This document shows positions 8,100 to 17,162 of a stretch of DNA of 64,000 nucleotides, piece by piece. The translations under genes and the position numbers were made by a program. The first letter of the stretch is position 1. Each line of letters starts with the position of its first letter. Origin of the DNA: an uncultured Latescibacterota bacterium (lineage in GTDB: Bacteria > Latescibacterota > UBA2968); NCBI GenBank assembly GCA_951812755.1, contig OX638329.1, positions 3,480,522-3,544,521 of the forward strand. Direction: 5' to 3'. The notes under the pieces are model-generated. The model worked only from the letters and a program-made list of their open reading frames with translations. It searched no databases and had not been told where the DNA came from.

Positions 8100-8690
8100 C
8101 TATTCGTTACCAAAGTGAAAACCAATTGTGAATTGCAATGCGCTATCTTTTTCATCGTCGGCAATGATGAGTTTCATTTCGCCAAACCAGGACAACACTG
8201 GCCCCAATTTGCGCTGATATCCCAATGGGATATTTACGCTGATTTTGGTATCGTTTTGTGGGCCTTCGATATCTTCAGACGCTGGATCTGGCGCTATAGT
8301 GTCTGTATCTGGCGCTATTTGTGGGCGAAAGAAGTGGGTTCCAAAACCACCACCGATATAGGCTCGTCCGACTGGCGTTTGATGAAAAAAGTAAACGACA
8401 TCCAGATTGGCGACATAAACGCGCAAATTTTCCTGTACCGCGATATCCATGCCCGGCAGCAGATGCAAGTTGGGCAAGATAACTGATCCCAGATCGAGAT
8501 TACTACCGAGCATCCATCGATGAGAGTCAAACTGTCCACCCATGCCGTAAATGGTGTCAAATTGCTGTTCGCGCGTCAGACTCACACCTGCTTTGACCCC
8601 CAACCCCAGGGCATCGGCTGTCTGAGGAACACACAGTGCCATCAGGGCTGCCAGTCCCCAGGCAGCGAATATTGAAATCACTCGATTCAT
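8100..8690 (-). CDS. outer-membrane beta-barrel-like protein, 196 aa
   Basis: An N-terminal signal peptide (IFAAWGLAALMALCVPQTADA) precedes a glycine-rich chain of alternating strands (LGLGVKAGVSL, AYIGGGFGTHF, ISVNIPLGYQ) that ends with LQFTIGFHFGNE. This is the profile of a small eight-strand outer-membrane barrel with an aromatic near the C-terminus. No specific function is seen. AAGGGGGT precedes the ATG. It is the first gene of a likely operon with the small basic ORF and the repeat protein. Confidence 0.7.
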   Translation of the reverse strand: MNRVISIFAAWGLAALMALCVPQTADALGLGVKAGVSLTREQQFDTIYGMGGQFDSHRWMLGSNLDLGSVILPNLHLLPGMDIAVQENLRVYVANLDVVYFFHQTPVGRAYIGGGFGTHFFRPQIAPDTDTIAPDPASEDIEGPQNDTKISVNIPLGYQRKLGPVLSWFGEMKLIIADDEKDSALQFTIGFHFGNE

Positions 8691-8740
8691 GTTACCCCCT
8701 TTGGATTGGGTTCATAGCGGTCTATTCAGATACACACAAA

Positions 8741-11035
8741 TCAGGCTGTCCCAGTTCCCCCATTTTTTGCCCACAACGCTTTGAGAACTTCAGCAGGTGA
8801 CATGGGCAAATTCGTCATTCTCACGCCTACAGCATCGTAAATCGCATTTGCAACTGCCGCAGCAGGCGGAACAATCGGGACTTCCCCCACCCCTCGCACA
8901 CCGTAGGGATGACCGGGATTTGGCACTTCGACGATATGAGTCTCAATCATGGGCAAATCGAGGCACGTCGGCATCCGATAATCGAGCAAACTCGCATTGG
9001 CCAAAAGGCCATCTCCATTATAGGCATATTCTTCGTTGAGTGCCCAGCCAATGCCCTGTGCCACCCCTCCCTGCATTTGTCCTTCGACATAACTGGGATA
9101 AACAGCTTTGCCAGCGTCTTGAATCATAGAGACGCGCAAAATCTCCACTTTACCCGTTTCAGTATCGACCTCGATATCGACAATCATTACCGCAAAAGCT
9201 CCGCCCACGCCGGACGGATTTACGGTCGCCCTGCCCATAACGGGGCCACCGATTTCGTCAAGCATTCCGGCCAAATCTTTGAACGAGATAGTCTTAGAAG
9301 AATCAGATGAAGAAAATGTGCCATCGTCAAAAACCACATCATCAGCCGAAATTTCCCACAATTTCGCCGCGCGCTTGATCAACTGCTCCTTAATATCCAG
9401 GGCGCACTGATAGGCCGCCCACCCGGTTGCAAATGTCGTGCGGCTCCCCCCGGTCACATCTGTATCGCCGATAGAATCCGTATCAGCCACCTGTGGTTTG
9501 ACATCTTCTGCCCGAATACCGAGCACTTCGGCCAATTGCATTGCAATAGATGTTCGGGTTCCGCCAATATCTGTAGAACCCTCGACCAGACTGACTGTGC
9601 CATCGGAATTTACACTGGCAGCAGCGCTCGACTTCAAGCCTACGTTGAACCAGAAACCCGAAGCAATCCCGCGCCCGCGATTTTTGCCACTGAGTTGCGT
9701 TGCGTAGTGCTCTGAAGACAGAGCTGTTTTGACACATTCCTCGTTACCAATTCGCGGATAAACCGGACCATCTGCGCGTCGCGTGCCTTCTCTGGCAGAA
9801 TTGTTGAGCCGAAACTCGAGTGGATCAACATCCAATTGCTCGCAAATCTCGTCGATAATCGTTTCTGAAGCAAAAGCTGCATTCGTGGCACCGGGTGCCC
9901 GATAAGCCATGGTCTGCGGTTTATTGACCAGCACTTCATAACCATCAATTAGCACATTGGGAATATTGTAGGGCGCGAAAATGCACATGGCACCTGGTGC
10001 CGCCCAACTGCCGGGAAAACCACCCGACTCATACGCCATATACGCGTATGCGGCGATAATCTTACCCGCTTTGTCAATCCCCATTTTGCACTTGATATAA
10101 GAGCCTGCAGTCGGACCAGTCGCCTGCAAAACTTCTGTGCGGCTCATGACCATCTTGACGGGGCGTCCCGTCTGTCTCGACAGAATTGCGGCCAGAGGTT
10201 CGAGATAAATCCGAATTTTGCCCCCAAATCCACCGCCGATTTCCATGGGAACGACTTTGACCTGCGAAACCGGCACGTCCAATATCTGTGCGGTCTGTTC
10301 GCGCACGGTAAAAGCGCCCTGCGTGCTGCACCACACAGTAATCTGATCATCGGCAGCCCACAAGGCCGTGGCATTTTGGGGTTCAATATACCCCTGGTGA
10401 ACCGTCGCCGTATCAAATTCTCGCTCAATGACGAGTTCCGCCTCTGCAAATCCCTTTTCTACATCGCCCAATTCGTGGCGAAAATGGGTACACACATTGC
10501 TTTTTTGCCCCGTATCCTCGCCAAGCGACTGCGTGGTCTGGTCTTCCAAAAGCAAAGGTGCGTCCTCTTCCATGGCTTCCTGGACAGTCAAAACGGGCTG
10601 TAGCACCTCGTATTCGACATCGATCAAATCGACGGCTTCTTGTGCCGTGTGAATATCTGTTGCCGCAACTGCTGCAACTGCATGTCCGTGGTACAATACC
10701 TTGCCATCGGCCAGCACATTTGCGCGCAGATGCCGGAGATTTGCAGCACCTTCGCCGAGATCTTCAATTTTGTCTTCTTGCAATGGCAGGTCTTCAACCG
10801 TGATCACGGCTTTTACACCTGCAAGTGCTTCTGCCTTGCTCGTATCTATCGATTCGATCCGCGCATGCGCGTGTGGGCTGCGTACAACTGCCCCGTGCAA
10901 CATGCCAGCCATATCGATATCTGCACCGTATTTTGCCCGACCAACAACTTTATCGACGCCATCGTGCCGTATCGGACGGGTGCCAATAACTTTGTAATCC
11001 GTAATGCCCAGATAATCTTCTGTTTTTGTCGCCAT
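8741..11035 (-). CDS. molybdenum hydroxylase, molybdopterin-binding large subunit
   Basis: Xanthine dehydrogenase/CO dehydrogenase large-subunit family, 764 aa. The N-terminal a/b hammerhead domain (GRAKYGADIDMAGMLHGAVVRSPHAHARI) is followed by the Mo-cofactor domains with GGGFGGK, AYRAPGATNAAFASE and the catalytic-Glu segment GVRGVGEVPIVPP. It is expected to hydroxylate an N-heterocycle or aldehyde. It lacks the AYxCSFR-type loop of aerobic CO dehydrogenase, so it should not be called coxL; the substrate is unknown. It is the third gene of the operon, 15 bp after the 2Fe-2S subunit, with GGGAGGT before the ATG. No signal peptide, so it is cytoplasmic. Confidence 0.92.
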   Translation of the reverse strand: MATKTEDYLGITDYKVIGTRPIRHDGVDKVVGRAKYGADIDMAGMLHGAVVRSPHAHARIESIDTSKAEALAGVKAVITVEDLPLQEDKIEDLGEGAANLRHLRANVLADGKVLYHGHAVAAVAATDIHTAQEAVDLIDVEYEVLQPVLTVQEAMEEDAPLLLEDQTTQSLGEDTGQKSNVCTHFRHELGDVEKGFAEAELVIEREFDTATVHQGYIEPQNATALWAADDQITVWCSTQGAFTVREQTAQILDVPVSQVKVVPMEIGGGFGGKIRIYLEPLAAILSRQTGRPVKMVMSRTEVLQATGPTAGSYIKCKMGIDKAGKIIAAYAYMAYESGGFPGSWAAPGAMCIFAPYNIPNVLIDGYEVLVNKPQTMAYRAPGATNAAFASETIIDEICEQLDVDPLEFRLNNSAREGTRRADGPVYPRIGNEECVKTALSSEHYATQLSGKNRGRGIASGFWFNVGLKSSAAASVNSDGTVSLVEGSTDIGGTRTSIAMQLAEVLGIRAEDVKPQVADTDSIGDTDVTGGSRTTFATGWAAYQCALDIKEQLIKRAAKLWEISADDVVFDDGTFSSSDSSKTISFKDLAGMLDEIGGPVMGRATVNPSGVGGAFAVMIVDIEVDTETGKVEILRVSMIQDAGKAVYPSYVEGQMQGGVAQGIGWALNEEYAYNGDGLLANASLLDYRMPTCLDLPMIETHIVEVPNPGHPYGVRGVGEVPIVPPAAAVANAIYDAVGVRMTNLPMSPAEVLKALWAKNGGTGTA

Positions 11036-11050
11036 TATGGGATTACCTCC

Positions 11051-11527
11051 CTATTCGGCCATTTCAGACGCGGCGTCTTGCACCGCGCGAACAATTTTGT
11101 CATAACCCGTACAGCGGCACAGGTTTCCGGCTAAGTATAACCGAATGCGTTCTTCGGAAGGATCAGACTCTTGATCGAGCAACGCCTTGGCGGCCACAAT
11201 AAAGCCCGGTGTGCAAATGCCACACTGAAGAGCTGCGTGTTCGAGAAATTTTTGCTGAAGAGGATGCAGACCATCGGCACTTGCAACGCCTTCGATGGTT
11301 GTAATTTCCTGTCCTTCGGCTTCTACACCCATCATCAGGCAGGAATCGATAACCTCTCCATTGACCAGTATGCTACATGCGCCGCAGTTGCCGTTGCTGC
11401 AACCCTCTTTTGTGCCCGTAAGATCGAGTTGATCCCGCAAAACTTCGAGAATTGTCTGCCGAGGTTCGCACAAAAACTCGACTGATTCTCCATTAATTGT
11501 CGTTGTAACGTGAACTTTTCCTGGCAT
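11051..11527 (-). CDS. molybdenum hydroxylase, 2Fe-2S small subunit
   Basis: A 158-residue protein carrying two [2Fe-2S] clusters. The plant-type ferredoxin motif is CSNGNCGACSILVNG, and the C-terminal helical domain has CGICTPG and NLCRCTGYDKI. The start lies 4 bp after the FAD-subunit stop and the large subunit follows, giving the order FAD / 2Fe-2S / Mo. It passes electrons from the Mo site to FAD. There is no Tat signal, unlike the paralogue at 23981-24625. Confidence 0.94.
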   Translation of the reverse strand: MPGKVHVTTTINGESVEFLCEPRQTILEVLRDQLDLTGTKEGCSNGNCGACSILVNGEVIDSCLMMGVEAEGQEITTIEGVASADGLHPLQQKFLEHAALQCGICTPGFIVAAKALLDQESDPSEERIRLYLAGNLCRCTGYDKIVRAVQDAASEMAE

Positions 11528-11531
11528 GCGA

Positions 11532-12407
11532 TCAAGACTCCTTTGCTCTCTGAATGGCTCCCTGAATGGCGCGGCGCGTCAAAACGCCGGACAGGTGAAT
11601 CCGCTGTTCGATAGTTCCCCGCATATCACTAATTGGCCTGGCTGCTGCGCGCGATGCCGCACAAGCCGCTTCTATTGCGTCTTCATCATCTACTGCTTTC
11701 CCCACAAGTGCTGCGCCTGCATCGGCAATGAGCAAGGGTGTGGGTGCAACGGCTCCAATTGCCACCCGCGCCTCTTGAATGGTCGTTTTATCGCTGTCCA
11801 AAACCACAGATGCCGCAGCATTGGCCACAGCAATATCCATTTCATTGCGTGGAATGAATCGCAGGAAAAACGCCCCCGAATTGGCAGCAGGCGTCGGTAC
11901 TTGAATAGAAACGAGAAACTCGCCGGATTGAAGAACACTTTGTCCGGGACCGGTAAAAAAATCCTCTGCGGCGACTTCTCGCGTGCCATTTGGCCCCGCA
12001 ATACGACATGTGCCGCCCAGGACAATGACGGCAGGTGGGGTGTCCGCTGCGGGCGAGGCATTGCAGAAATTGCCCCCAACTGTTCCGCGATTTTGAATCT
12101 GAATAGAACCGATGAGCGAAGTACAATCCACAAGCGCGGGATAACGGCTTTGGACAACATCATAACTGTAAATTTTGGAACACGGTGTTGCCGCGCCAAT
12201 GGACAAACCGCTGTCCTCATCAAAACTCAACGCCGTTGCCTCGGGAATCTGCTTGAGATCGATCATCAAGTCGATCTTGCGTCCCTCCTTCAACTGCGCG
12301 ATCAAGTCCGTGCCACCTGCCAGCATGCCGATATTGCCATTTCCCGCGCTAAGCAGAGAAATAGCCTCATCTACAGACTGGGGTGCAGCATAATCAAATG
12401 CGTTCAA
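11532..12407 (-). CDS. molybdenum hydroxylase, FAD-binding medium subunit
   Basis: FAD-binding PCMH domain plus CO-dehydrogenase-flavoprotein C-terminal domain, 291 aa. Motifs: the AGGTDLIAQ flavin-binding loop near residue 30 and NRGTVGGNFCNASPAADTPP. The start is a TTG at 12407, eight bases after AGGAGG; the protein then reads NAFDYAAPQSVDEAI as expected. First gene of the operon, driven by the promoter at 12510-12538. It lacks the Cys-rich insertion seen in the paralogue at 20481-21470. Confidence 0.92.
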   Translation of the reverse strand: MNAFDYAAPQSVDEAISLLSAGNGNIGMLAGGTDLIAQLKEGRKIDLMIDLKQIPEATALSFDEDSGLSIGAATPCSKIYSYDVVQSRYPALVDCTSLIGSIQIQNRGTVGGNFCNASPAADTPPAVIVLGGTCRIAGPNGTREVAAEDFFTGPGQSVLQSGEFLVSIQVPTPAANSGAFFLRFIPRNEMDIAVANAAASVVLDSDKTTIQEARVAIGAVAPTPLLIADAGAALVGKAVDDEDAIEAACAASRAAARPISDMRGTIEQRIHLSGVLTRRAIQGAIQRAKES

Positions 12408-12423
12408 AATTTTTCCTCCTCTT

Positions 12424-12494
12424 TATTAAAACCACAGATTTTATCTGCGTTTATTACCCATTTTCACAGGGATCATCTGCGGATGCTTTTGAAT
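12424..12494. repeat. dispersed ATCTGCGTTT/ATCTGCGGAT repeat
   Basis: This AT-rich segment between the promoter and the first gene contains ACAGATTTTATCTGCG and ATCATCTGCGGATGC. A related CATCCGCAGATGAACGCAGATAA block occurs at 46325-46440. Both belong to a class of simple dispersed repeats common in large MAGs. Confidence 0.4.
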
Positions 12495-12509
12495 TTTGTT
12501 GAGAAGCTA

Positions 12510-12538
12510 AGAATACAACCGGAGTTCCAGACTGTCAA
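12510..12538 (-). promoter_or_regulatory. sigma-70 promoter of the molybdenum hydroxylase operon
   Basis: On the minus strand: TTGACA (12538-12533), 17-bp spacer, TATTCT (12515-12510). It is followed by about 95 nt of leader before the TTG start at 12407. Confidence 0.7.
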
Positions 12539-12588
12539 GCCTTTTGCCGGGTGAGAATTAACGCTCTGAAAAAGGATGTGTCAACCAC

Positions 12589-12659
12589 AAAAAAGCGGGC
12601 TTCCGCGAGACGCTCAATCTGGTGGGAGGGGACCAGGCCGAACACTTGCGGAAACCCGT
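12589..12659 (-). terminator. branched intrinsic terminator downstream of the RsmC-like gene
   Basis: Arms 12645-12659 and 12595-12609 form a 15-bp stem with one mismatch and terminal G-T pairs. It encloses an inner CTGGT/ACCAG hairpin (12619-12636) and ends, on the minus strand, in TTTTTT (12594-12589). It starts about 50 nt after the stop at 12711. The Y-shape is unusual for a terminator. Confidence 0.6.
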
Positions 12660-12710
12660 GACAACTATCAGACCTTAATACTTCATTGCGATAAACGCCT
12701 GTGCGATACA

Positions 12711-13796
12711 TTAGTTCCCTATATGGGCATGGAGAACGACATATCCATTTTTTTGAGCTATAATATTCCCCTTCCCAAAAATCCTGCGAATATGTTTCAG
12801 ATACGCTTCTGGACGCATTACAACAAGCATCAAACGCCCTCCCGGCCGCAGTGCCCGAAAAGCACCCTCAATAAGGGGGTGCGCTGCTGCATTGCCGTCG
12901 TGAAAGGGCGGGTTTGAAACAATGAGATCGAATTTTTCGCGCAGGTCAAAAAAGCGAGCATCGACCACACGAGTCACCGCATTGCAAATTCGATTTCGCC
13001 TCAAATTTCCCTTTGCACAGGAAATAGCGCGAATATTTGAATCGACGAGCGTAGCATTGCCTTTTGCAGAGAGACGTGCAGCAACCATGCCAAGTGCGCC
13101 CCAGCCACACCCCCAGTCCAGTACACGATCAGTGGGCCGAACTTCCATGCAGTTGATTAGCAACCTCGTCCCGTTATCGAGTCCATCTCTCGAAAAAACG
13201 CCCGCACGGGTTTCAACGCTGTATGGACTGCCCGGCAAATCGCACAATTCAAATGTCATTCGATTGTCAACAGGTGCTTGCAAAGGATCGTTCTGCTTCT
13301 TTGTCGCGTTGTAAATTTCCACTCTGCCCGCGCGCCCTACGCGTTTGCTATTGCCAAAAACAGCATGCAAATATGCGACATAACTTTTAATGCCGCGATT
13401 TCGCTGCCCAGCCAGATAAAGCGCGCCGCCCATTTCAAGTGCCCGAAAACCCTGGTCAATCCATTCAAATACCTGACCCTTAGCAGATCTCTGTGCGGGT
13501 TTGTAAAATACGACACGCACGCCAGAAATTACCTCTGCTGGCATTTCGCTGAGCACCCCATTTATCCGAAGTGCTTCTGCCTTTTGCACAGCGCGAATAT
13601 CCTCGCCCACAAAAGTCGCCAGCGCACCTGTTTCCCGTAAGTATTCGAGACATTCTCCCTCCCAGCCGAGATCCAGGACCTGAGTGCCGGCCTGTAAATC
13701 TGCTGCCGCAACAAATGCCTCGCGCGCTTGTGTGTCCTTTGGCTTTATCACTCGTAACTGCCTCTGCCACAATATTGAACAGGATTTATATCCCAT
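12711..13796 (-). CDS. class I SAM methyltransferase, RsmC/RlmG-like
   Basis: 361 residues in two halves, as in RsmC/RlmG. The first half is a degenerate methyltransferase-like domain; the second has the SAM motif VLDWGCGWGALGMVAA and the catalytic VSNPPFHDG, which marks N2-guanine rRNA methylases. It probably makes m2G in 16S or 23S rRNA, but the position modified cannot be assigned from sequence alone. It stands alone between the molybdenum operon and the rhodanese gene, and is followed by the branched terminator. Confidence 0.85.
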   Translation of the reverse strand: MGYKSCSILWQRQLRVIKPKDTQAREAFVAAADLQAGTQVLDLGWEGECLEYLRETGALATFVGEDIRAVQKAEALRINGVLSEMPAEVISGVRVVFYKPAQRSAKGQVFEWIDQGFRALEMGGALYLAGQRNRGIKSYVAYLHAVFGNSKRVGRAGRVEIYNATKKQNDPLQAPVDNRMTFELCDLPGSPYSVETRAGVFSRDGLDNGTRLLINCMEVRPTDRVLDWGCGWGALGMVAARLSAKGNATLVDSNIRAISCAKGNLRRNRICNAVTRVVDARFFDLREKFDLIVSNPPFHDGNAAAHPLIEGAFRALRPGGRLMLVVMRPEAYLKHIRRIFGKGNIIAQKNGYVVLHAHIGN

Positions 13797-13834
13797 TTTC
13801 CATCAAATGAAACATCTGATGGTTTGATATGTTC

Positions 13835-14275
13835 TCACGACTTAGCCCGCGCCTTGAGACTCGCATAAGAATTGGATTCATTGACATCCGTTTCGACAGG
13901 CAAATTGGAATCGCGCCATCCCACCACTACGAGAACGCCATTTTCGACTTTTCCGCCAAAGCCACCCTGAACATTGGCGAGATTCGAATACCCCAACCGC
14001 GACATCAAGTCCGCGGCCATCTGAGAACGCATCCCGCTCTGACACCCACAAAAAATGGTTTGTTCTTTGTCGGGTAGTATTTTTTGTACAACATTCAGAA
14101 AGTCGGGATTTGGCATCATGCCCGCCGCGCCGGGAACGGCAATTGGGATATTGATAGCGCCTTCGGGATGTCCCTGAGCAAACTCCATTTCCGTGCGCAC
14201 ATCGAGATAAACCGAATTTTCTGCCTCGTCCATCGCGGCTTTTGCTTCTCGGGGTTCAAGCTGTTTAATCGCCAT
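13835..14275 (-). CDS. rhodanese-domain protein
   Basis: Single rhodanese domain of 146 residues. The VYLDVRTEMEFAQGHPEGAINIPI signature is present, and the active-site loop is CQSGMRS with C78 as the predicted persulfide cysteine. The C-terminal tail of about 30 residues is polar. It is expected to handle sulfane sulfur in the cytoplasm. GGAG lies upstream of the ATG. It has no operon partner on the same strand nearer than the RsmC-like gene. Confidence 0.88.
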   Translation of the reverse strand: MAIKQLEPREAKAAMDEAENSVYLDVRTEMEFAQGHPEGAINIPIAVPGAAGMMPNPDFLNVVQKILPDKEQTIFCGCQSGMRSQMAADLMSRLGYSNLANVQGGFGGKVENGVLVVVGWRDSNLPVETDVNESNSYASLKARAKS

Positions 14276-14459
14276 ATTAACACTCCAATATTGAGGTGAT
14301 TGCTCCTGAATCTATTGCTTACCAAAATAAACAAAATCATAGGGCAGGCAAGTCCTGAATCTCGTTTGGATACTTACAGTGTTTCAGTTCTTTACTCTTG
14401 TTGCTGGATATATTACTTTAGGATTCCGATAAAAATACGTACAGTGGAGGGAGATTCCA

Positions 14460-15863
14460 ATGTCAGACCCTATGAACATCGTCGTCATCGTAGCCGATAC
14501 ATTTCGCACATCATTCCTGGGTGCTTATGGAAATGACTGGATCCACACGCCAAACCTCGACCAATTTGCCGAAGAGGGCGTGCGCTTCACCAATGCCCAC
14601 CCCGAGTGCCTGCCGACCATCCCGACGCGGCGAACCCTTCACACCGGACGCAGAGCCTTCCCCTTCAAAGACTACCGTCCCGTTCCCTGGGACAATGTCT
14701 ATATTGCCGGATGGCAGCCTATGTCAACAGATGAGGGCACAATCGCCGAAGCGCTTGTGCAGGCTGGTTATCACACCGGTTTCTTTGCCGATGTTCCCCA
14801 TTACTTTGTCCCCGGAATGAATTTTACGCGGGGCTTCCGACAATGGCAATTCATTCGCGGCCAGGCCGAGGATCGCTATCGCGCCATAGCCGCAGCAGAC
14901 CCGGCATTGATCGAATGCTATAAACTCAGAGAAGGACAGACCGAAAATCTGATCCGTGCCCATCTGGTCAATGTACAACCCCAGCGTCCCGAAGAGACCT
15001 GGCCCACTGCGCGGACGTTTCGCGCTGCCATTGAGTTCATCGAGCAAAACGCTTCAAACGCGCCTTTTTATCTCTACGTCGATAGCTTTACCCCTCATGA
15101 AACATGGGAAGCACCACTCCACTACTACGACCTGTATGGTAGCCGCGAAGACAGAGAACCCACTTGTCTCAATGTACCTTATGGTCCCCTGAGCGCCAAT
15201 CCCGACTACGAAGATCGGCTCGCTTCTATTCGCGCCAACTACGCCGGACTCGTCACAATGGTCGATACCTGGTTTGGACGACTGATCGATACAATCGACA
15301 GAGTGGGCTTGGGAGACAATACCATGGTCATTTTTCTCAGCGACCACGGCACAAATTTCGCCGACAATGCCGAGGGCATAATCGGCAAACCCGCAGACTA
15401 CATGTATCCGGGTACCATGTGCATCCCAATGATCTTGCGACACCCACAAAATAAAGGCACCGGAACCATCTCCGACGCCTTTGTCTATACCCTCGATATA
15501 CCCGCAACAGTACTCGACATTTCCGGCGTCTCACCAATTGGAGAAATTGATGGACAGAGCCTTCTACCTATTGTTGAATCCTCGGGCACATTCAGCGAGC
15601 GAGACTATCTGACATGCCGCTACGGCAATTCTGTCTGGTATAAAGACCAGACCACCTGGTTCTTTTCTCAAGCGGATTTTTCTGGACCTCGCGTCTTCGA
15701 CCTGGAATCAGATCCGGACTGTTCTCAGAACATAGCCGAAAGAGCAGCAGATAGAATCGAACGGGCAAAACACCGCATTCTCGAAGATGCCAGCGGCGAG
15801 ATCCCCATCTACCATCGTCAGAAATCTACCGATGCTCTCGGTCGCCCAGAATTTACGGTATAA
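14460..15863 (+). CDS. sulfatase-superfamily hydrolase with Thr at the nucleophile position
   Basis: Alkaline-phosphatase/sulfatase fold, 467 aa, no signal peptide. Where sulfatases have C/S-x-P-x-R for formylglycine, this protein reads T53-I-P-T-R (within CLPTIPTRRTLHTG). It also has a single Asp (VADTFR) instead of the usual DD near the N-terminus. The downstream metal motif SDHGT is present. It is therefore unlikely to be a formylglycine sulfatase; a Thr nucleophile is known from phosphodiesterase and phosphonoacetate-hydrolase branches. It faces the phosphonoacetaldehyde genes at 15986-17993. GGAGGGA precedes the ATG. A similar gene lies at the right edge of the window. Confidence 0.85.
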   Translation: MSDPMNIVVIVADTFRTSFLGAYGNDWIHTPNLDQFAEEGVRFTNAHPECLPTIPTRRTLHTGRRAFPFKDYRPVPWDNVYIAGWQPMSTDEGTIAEALVQAGYHTGFFADVPHYFVPGMNFTRGFRQWQFIRGQAEDRYRAIAAADPALIECYKLREGQTENLIRAHLVNVQPQRPEETWPTARTFRAAIEFIEQNASNAPFYLYVDSFTPHETWEAPLHYYDLYGSREDREPTCLNVPYGPLSANPDYEDRLASIRANYAGLVTMVDTWFGRLIDTIDRVGLGDNTMVIFLSDHGTNFADNAEGIIGKPADYMYPGTMCIPMILRHPQNKGTGTISDAFVYTLDIPATVLDISGVSPIGEIDGQSLLPIVESSGTFSERDYLTCRYGNSVWYKDQTTWFFSQADFSGPRVFDLESDPDCSQNIAERAADRIERAKHRILEDASGEIPIYHRQKSTDALGRPEFTV

Positions 15864-15985
15864 TAAGCGGAGTTTGCCATCACAAACCCAACTCACCTAA
15901 ACTCATCTCTAACCACTACTCGGTGTAATCGGTCTGGGAGCGCGCCCTCGACTTTCGGGCAATGTTTGAGTCATCTCATTTTGAT

Positions 15986-17134
15986 TTAATGGATTTCCTG
16001 GAGTATCTGTCTTAGCTCAAACTGTGACAGGGCGCGGGGATTGTTTTTTAGACGTTCCGTGTTGACATTCTGCACAATTGTTTCCAGATCTGCGTCGGTA
16101 TCCACGCCAACCTGTCGCAGACGGGTTGGACAACCAATGGAGCTGATGAGACCGTCAATGTGTTTTCTCGCTTCTTCAGAACTCGCAACCCCTATCAATC
16201 TGTTGATATATCTGATATCTTTCTGAACTTGAGCAACACCTTTGGGATGCCAACTATCACCACTGGTTACCCCATTGTTGTATATTAAAACTGCACCCAA
16301 TGTCAGAGCCACAGCCAAACCGTGAGGCACGCCAAATTGAGATGTAAGCGTATAGGAAATTGCATGGGGTGCGGTAGTCTTGCTGATATTGATCGCTTTG
16401 CCAGATAGATGGGCAGCGCGACACATATTAGCACGCACATCGAGTGTGGGACGGAGAACTGCAGCCTCGATATTATCGAGCACCAGCGTCAGAGCCTCGC
16501 GTGCAAAAACGCGCGATTGCGCGGTTGCATTCACACTCCACAAAGATTCAACAGCCTGTGACAGTGCGTCCAGGCCAGTATGTGCGGTAATAGAAGCCGG
16601 CAAATTGGCCGTCAGATCGGGATCGATAATTGCGTAGTCTGGCAACACATTGGCGTGCGCAACAGAATATTTTTGTTTCTCGACATAAACCACAGCAAAA
16701 TGCGTCGCTTCACTCCCCGTACCCGCTGTGGTGGGAATGGCGATTAACGGTGTGGCTTTATCCCCAATCGGTATCTCCCCTGTAAGAAGCTCGCGGTATT
16801 GTCCGCGATGTGTACCGCAAATGCCAATGAGCTTGGCCATATCAATTGCAGATCCGCCACCTATGGCTATCATAATATCACAAGAATGCGTGTGCCAGAA
16901 TTTGACACCGCGTATCACATCAACGTATTTGGGATTGGGCGCGAAATCATCAAAGATGACATGGACTCGCCCCTGCAATGCGGATTCTATATACATTTTT
17001 GCACCGGATTCATTGTAGGCGGTGCGATCAGCCACAATAAAAACAGAACGCACGGCCCTGTCATCTAACAGAGATCGCACAGTTTTAATAGCCCCGGGTG
17101 CCATGTAAGTAATCTGTTTCACAAGACGCTTCAT
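15986..17134 (-). CDS. iron-containing alcohol dehydrogenase, probable phosphonoacetaldehyde reductase
   Basis: Group III iron-dependent ADH, 382 aa. NAD-binding GGGSAIDMAK near residue 92 and PTTAGTGSEAT follow the family pattern. Iron ligands are the Asp of TGLDALSQAVES and the His of APHAISY and VPHGLA. It is divergent from phnX with only 28 bp between the start codons, so the two share a control region. This context suggests reduction of phosphonoacetaldehyde to 2-hydroxyethylphosphonate (PhpC-type) or the reverse oxidation feeding PhnX. The family is clear; the substrate is inferred from the neighbour. Confidence 0.85.
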   Translation of the reverse strand: MKRLVKQITYMAPGAIKTVRSLLDDRAVRSVFIVADRTAYNESGAKMYIESALQGRVHVIFDDFAPNPKYVDVIRGVKFWHTHSCDIMIAIGGGSAIDMAKLIGICGTHRGQYRELLTGEIPIGDKATPLIAIPTTAGTGSEATHFAVVYVEKQKYSVAHANVLPDYAIIDPDLTANLPASITAHTGLDALSQAVESLWSVNATAQSRVFAREALTLVLDNIEAAVLRPTLDVRANMCRAAHLSGKAINISKTTAPHAISYTLTSQFGVPHGLAVALTLGAVLIYNNGVTSGDSWHPKGVAQVQKDIRYINRLIGVASSEEARKHIDGLISSIGCPTRLRQVGVDTDADLETIVQNVNTERLKNNPRALSQFELRQILQEIH

Positions 17135-17162
17135 TTTTTTAATAAATCAGAAAGGACAGAAA

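Noticed and set aside
8741-11035. Aerobic CO dehydrogenase (coxL)
   Set aside because: The AYxCSFR active-site loop is not present, so only the general hydroxylase family is supported.
11526-12554. Long open frame on the plus strand (342 codons)
   Set aside because: It is antisense to the FAD subunit, which has clear motifs and a promoter.
12589-12659. SRP RNA or riboswitch
   Set aside because: The conserved SRP tetraloop domain is missing and no riboswitch core could be matched; a terminator is simpler.
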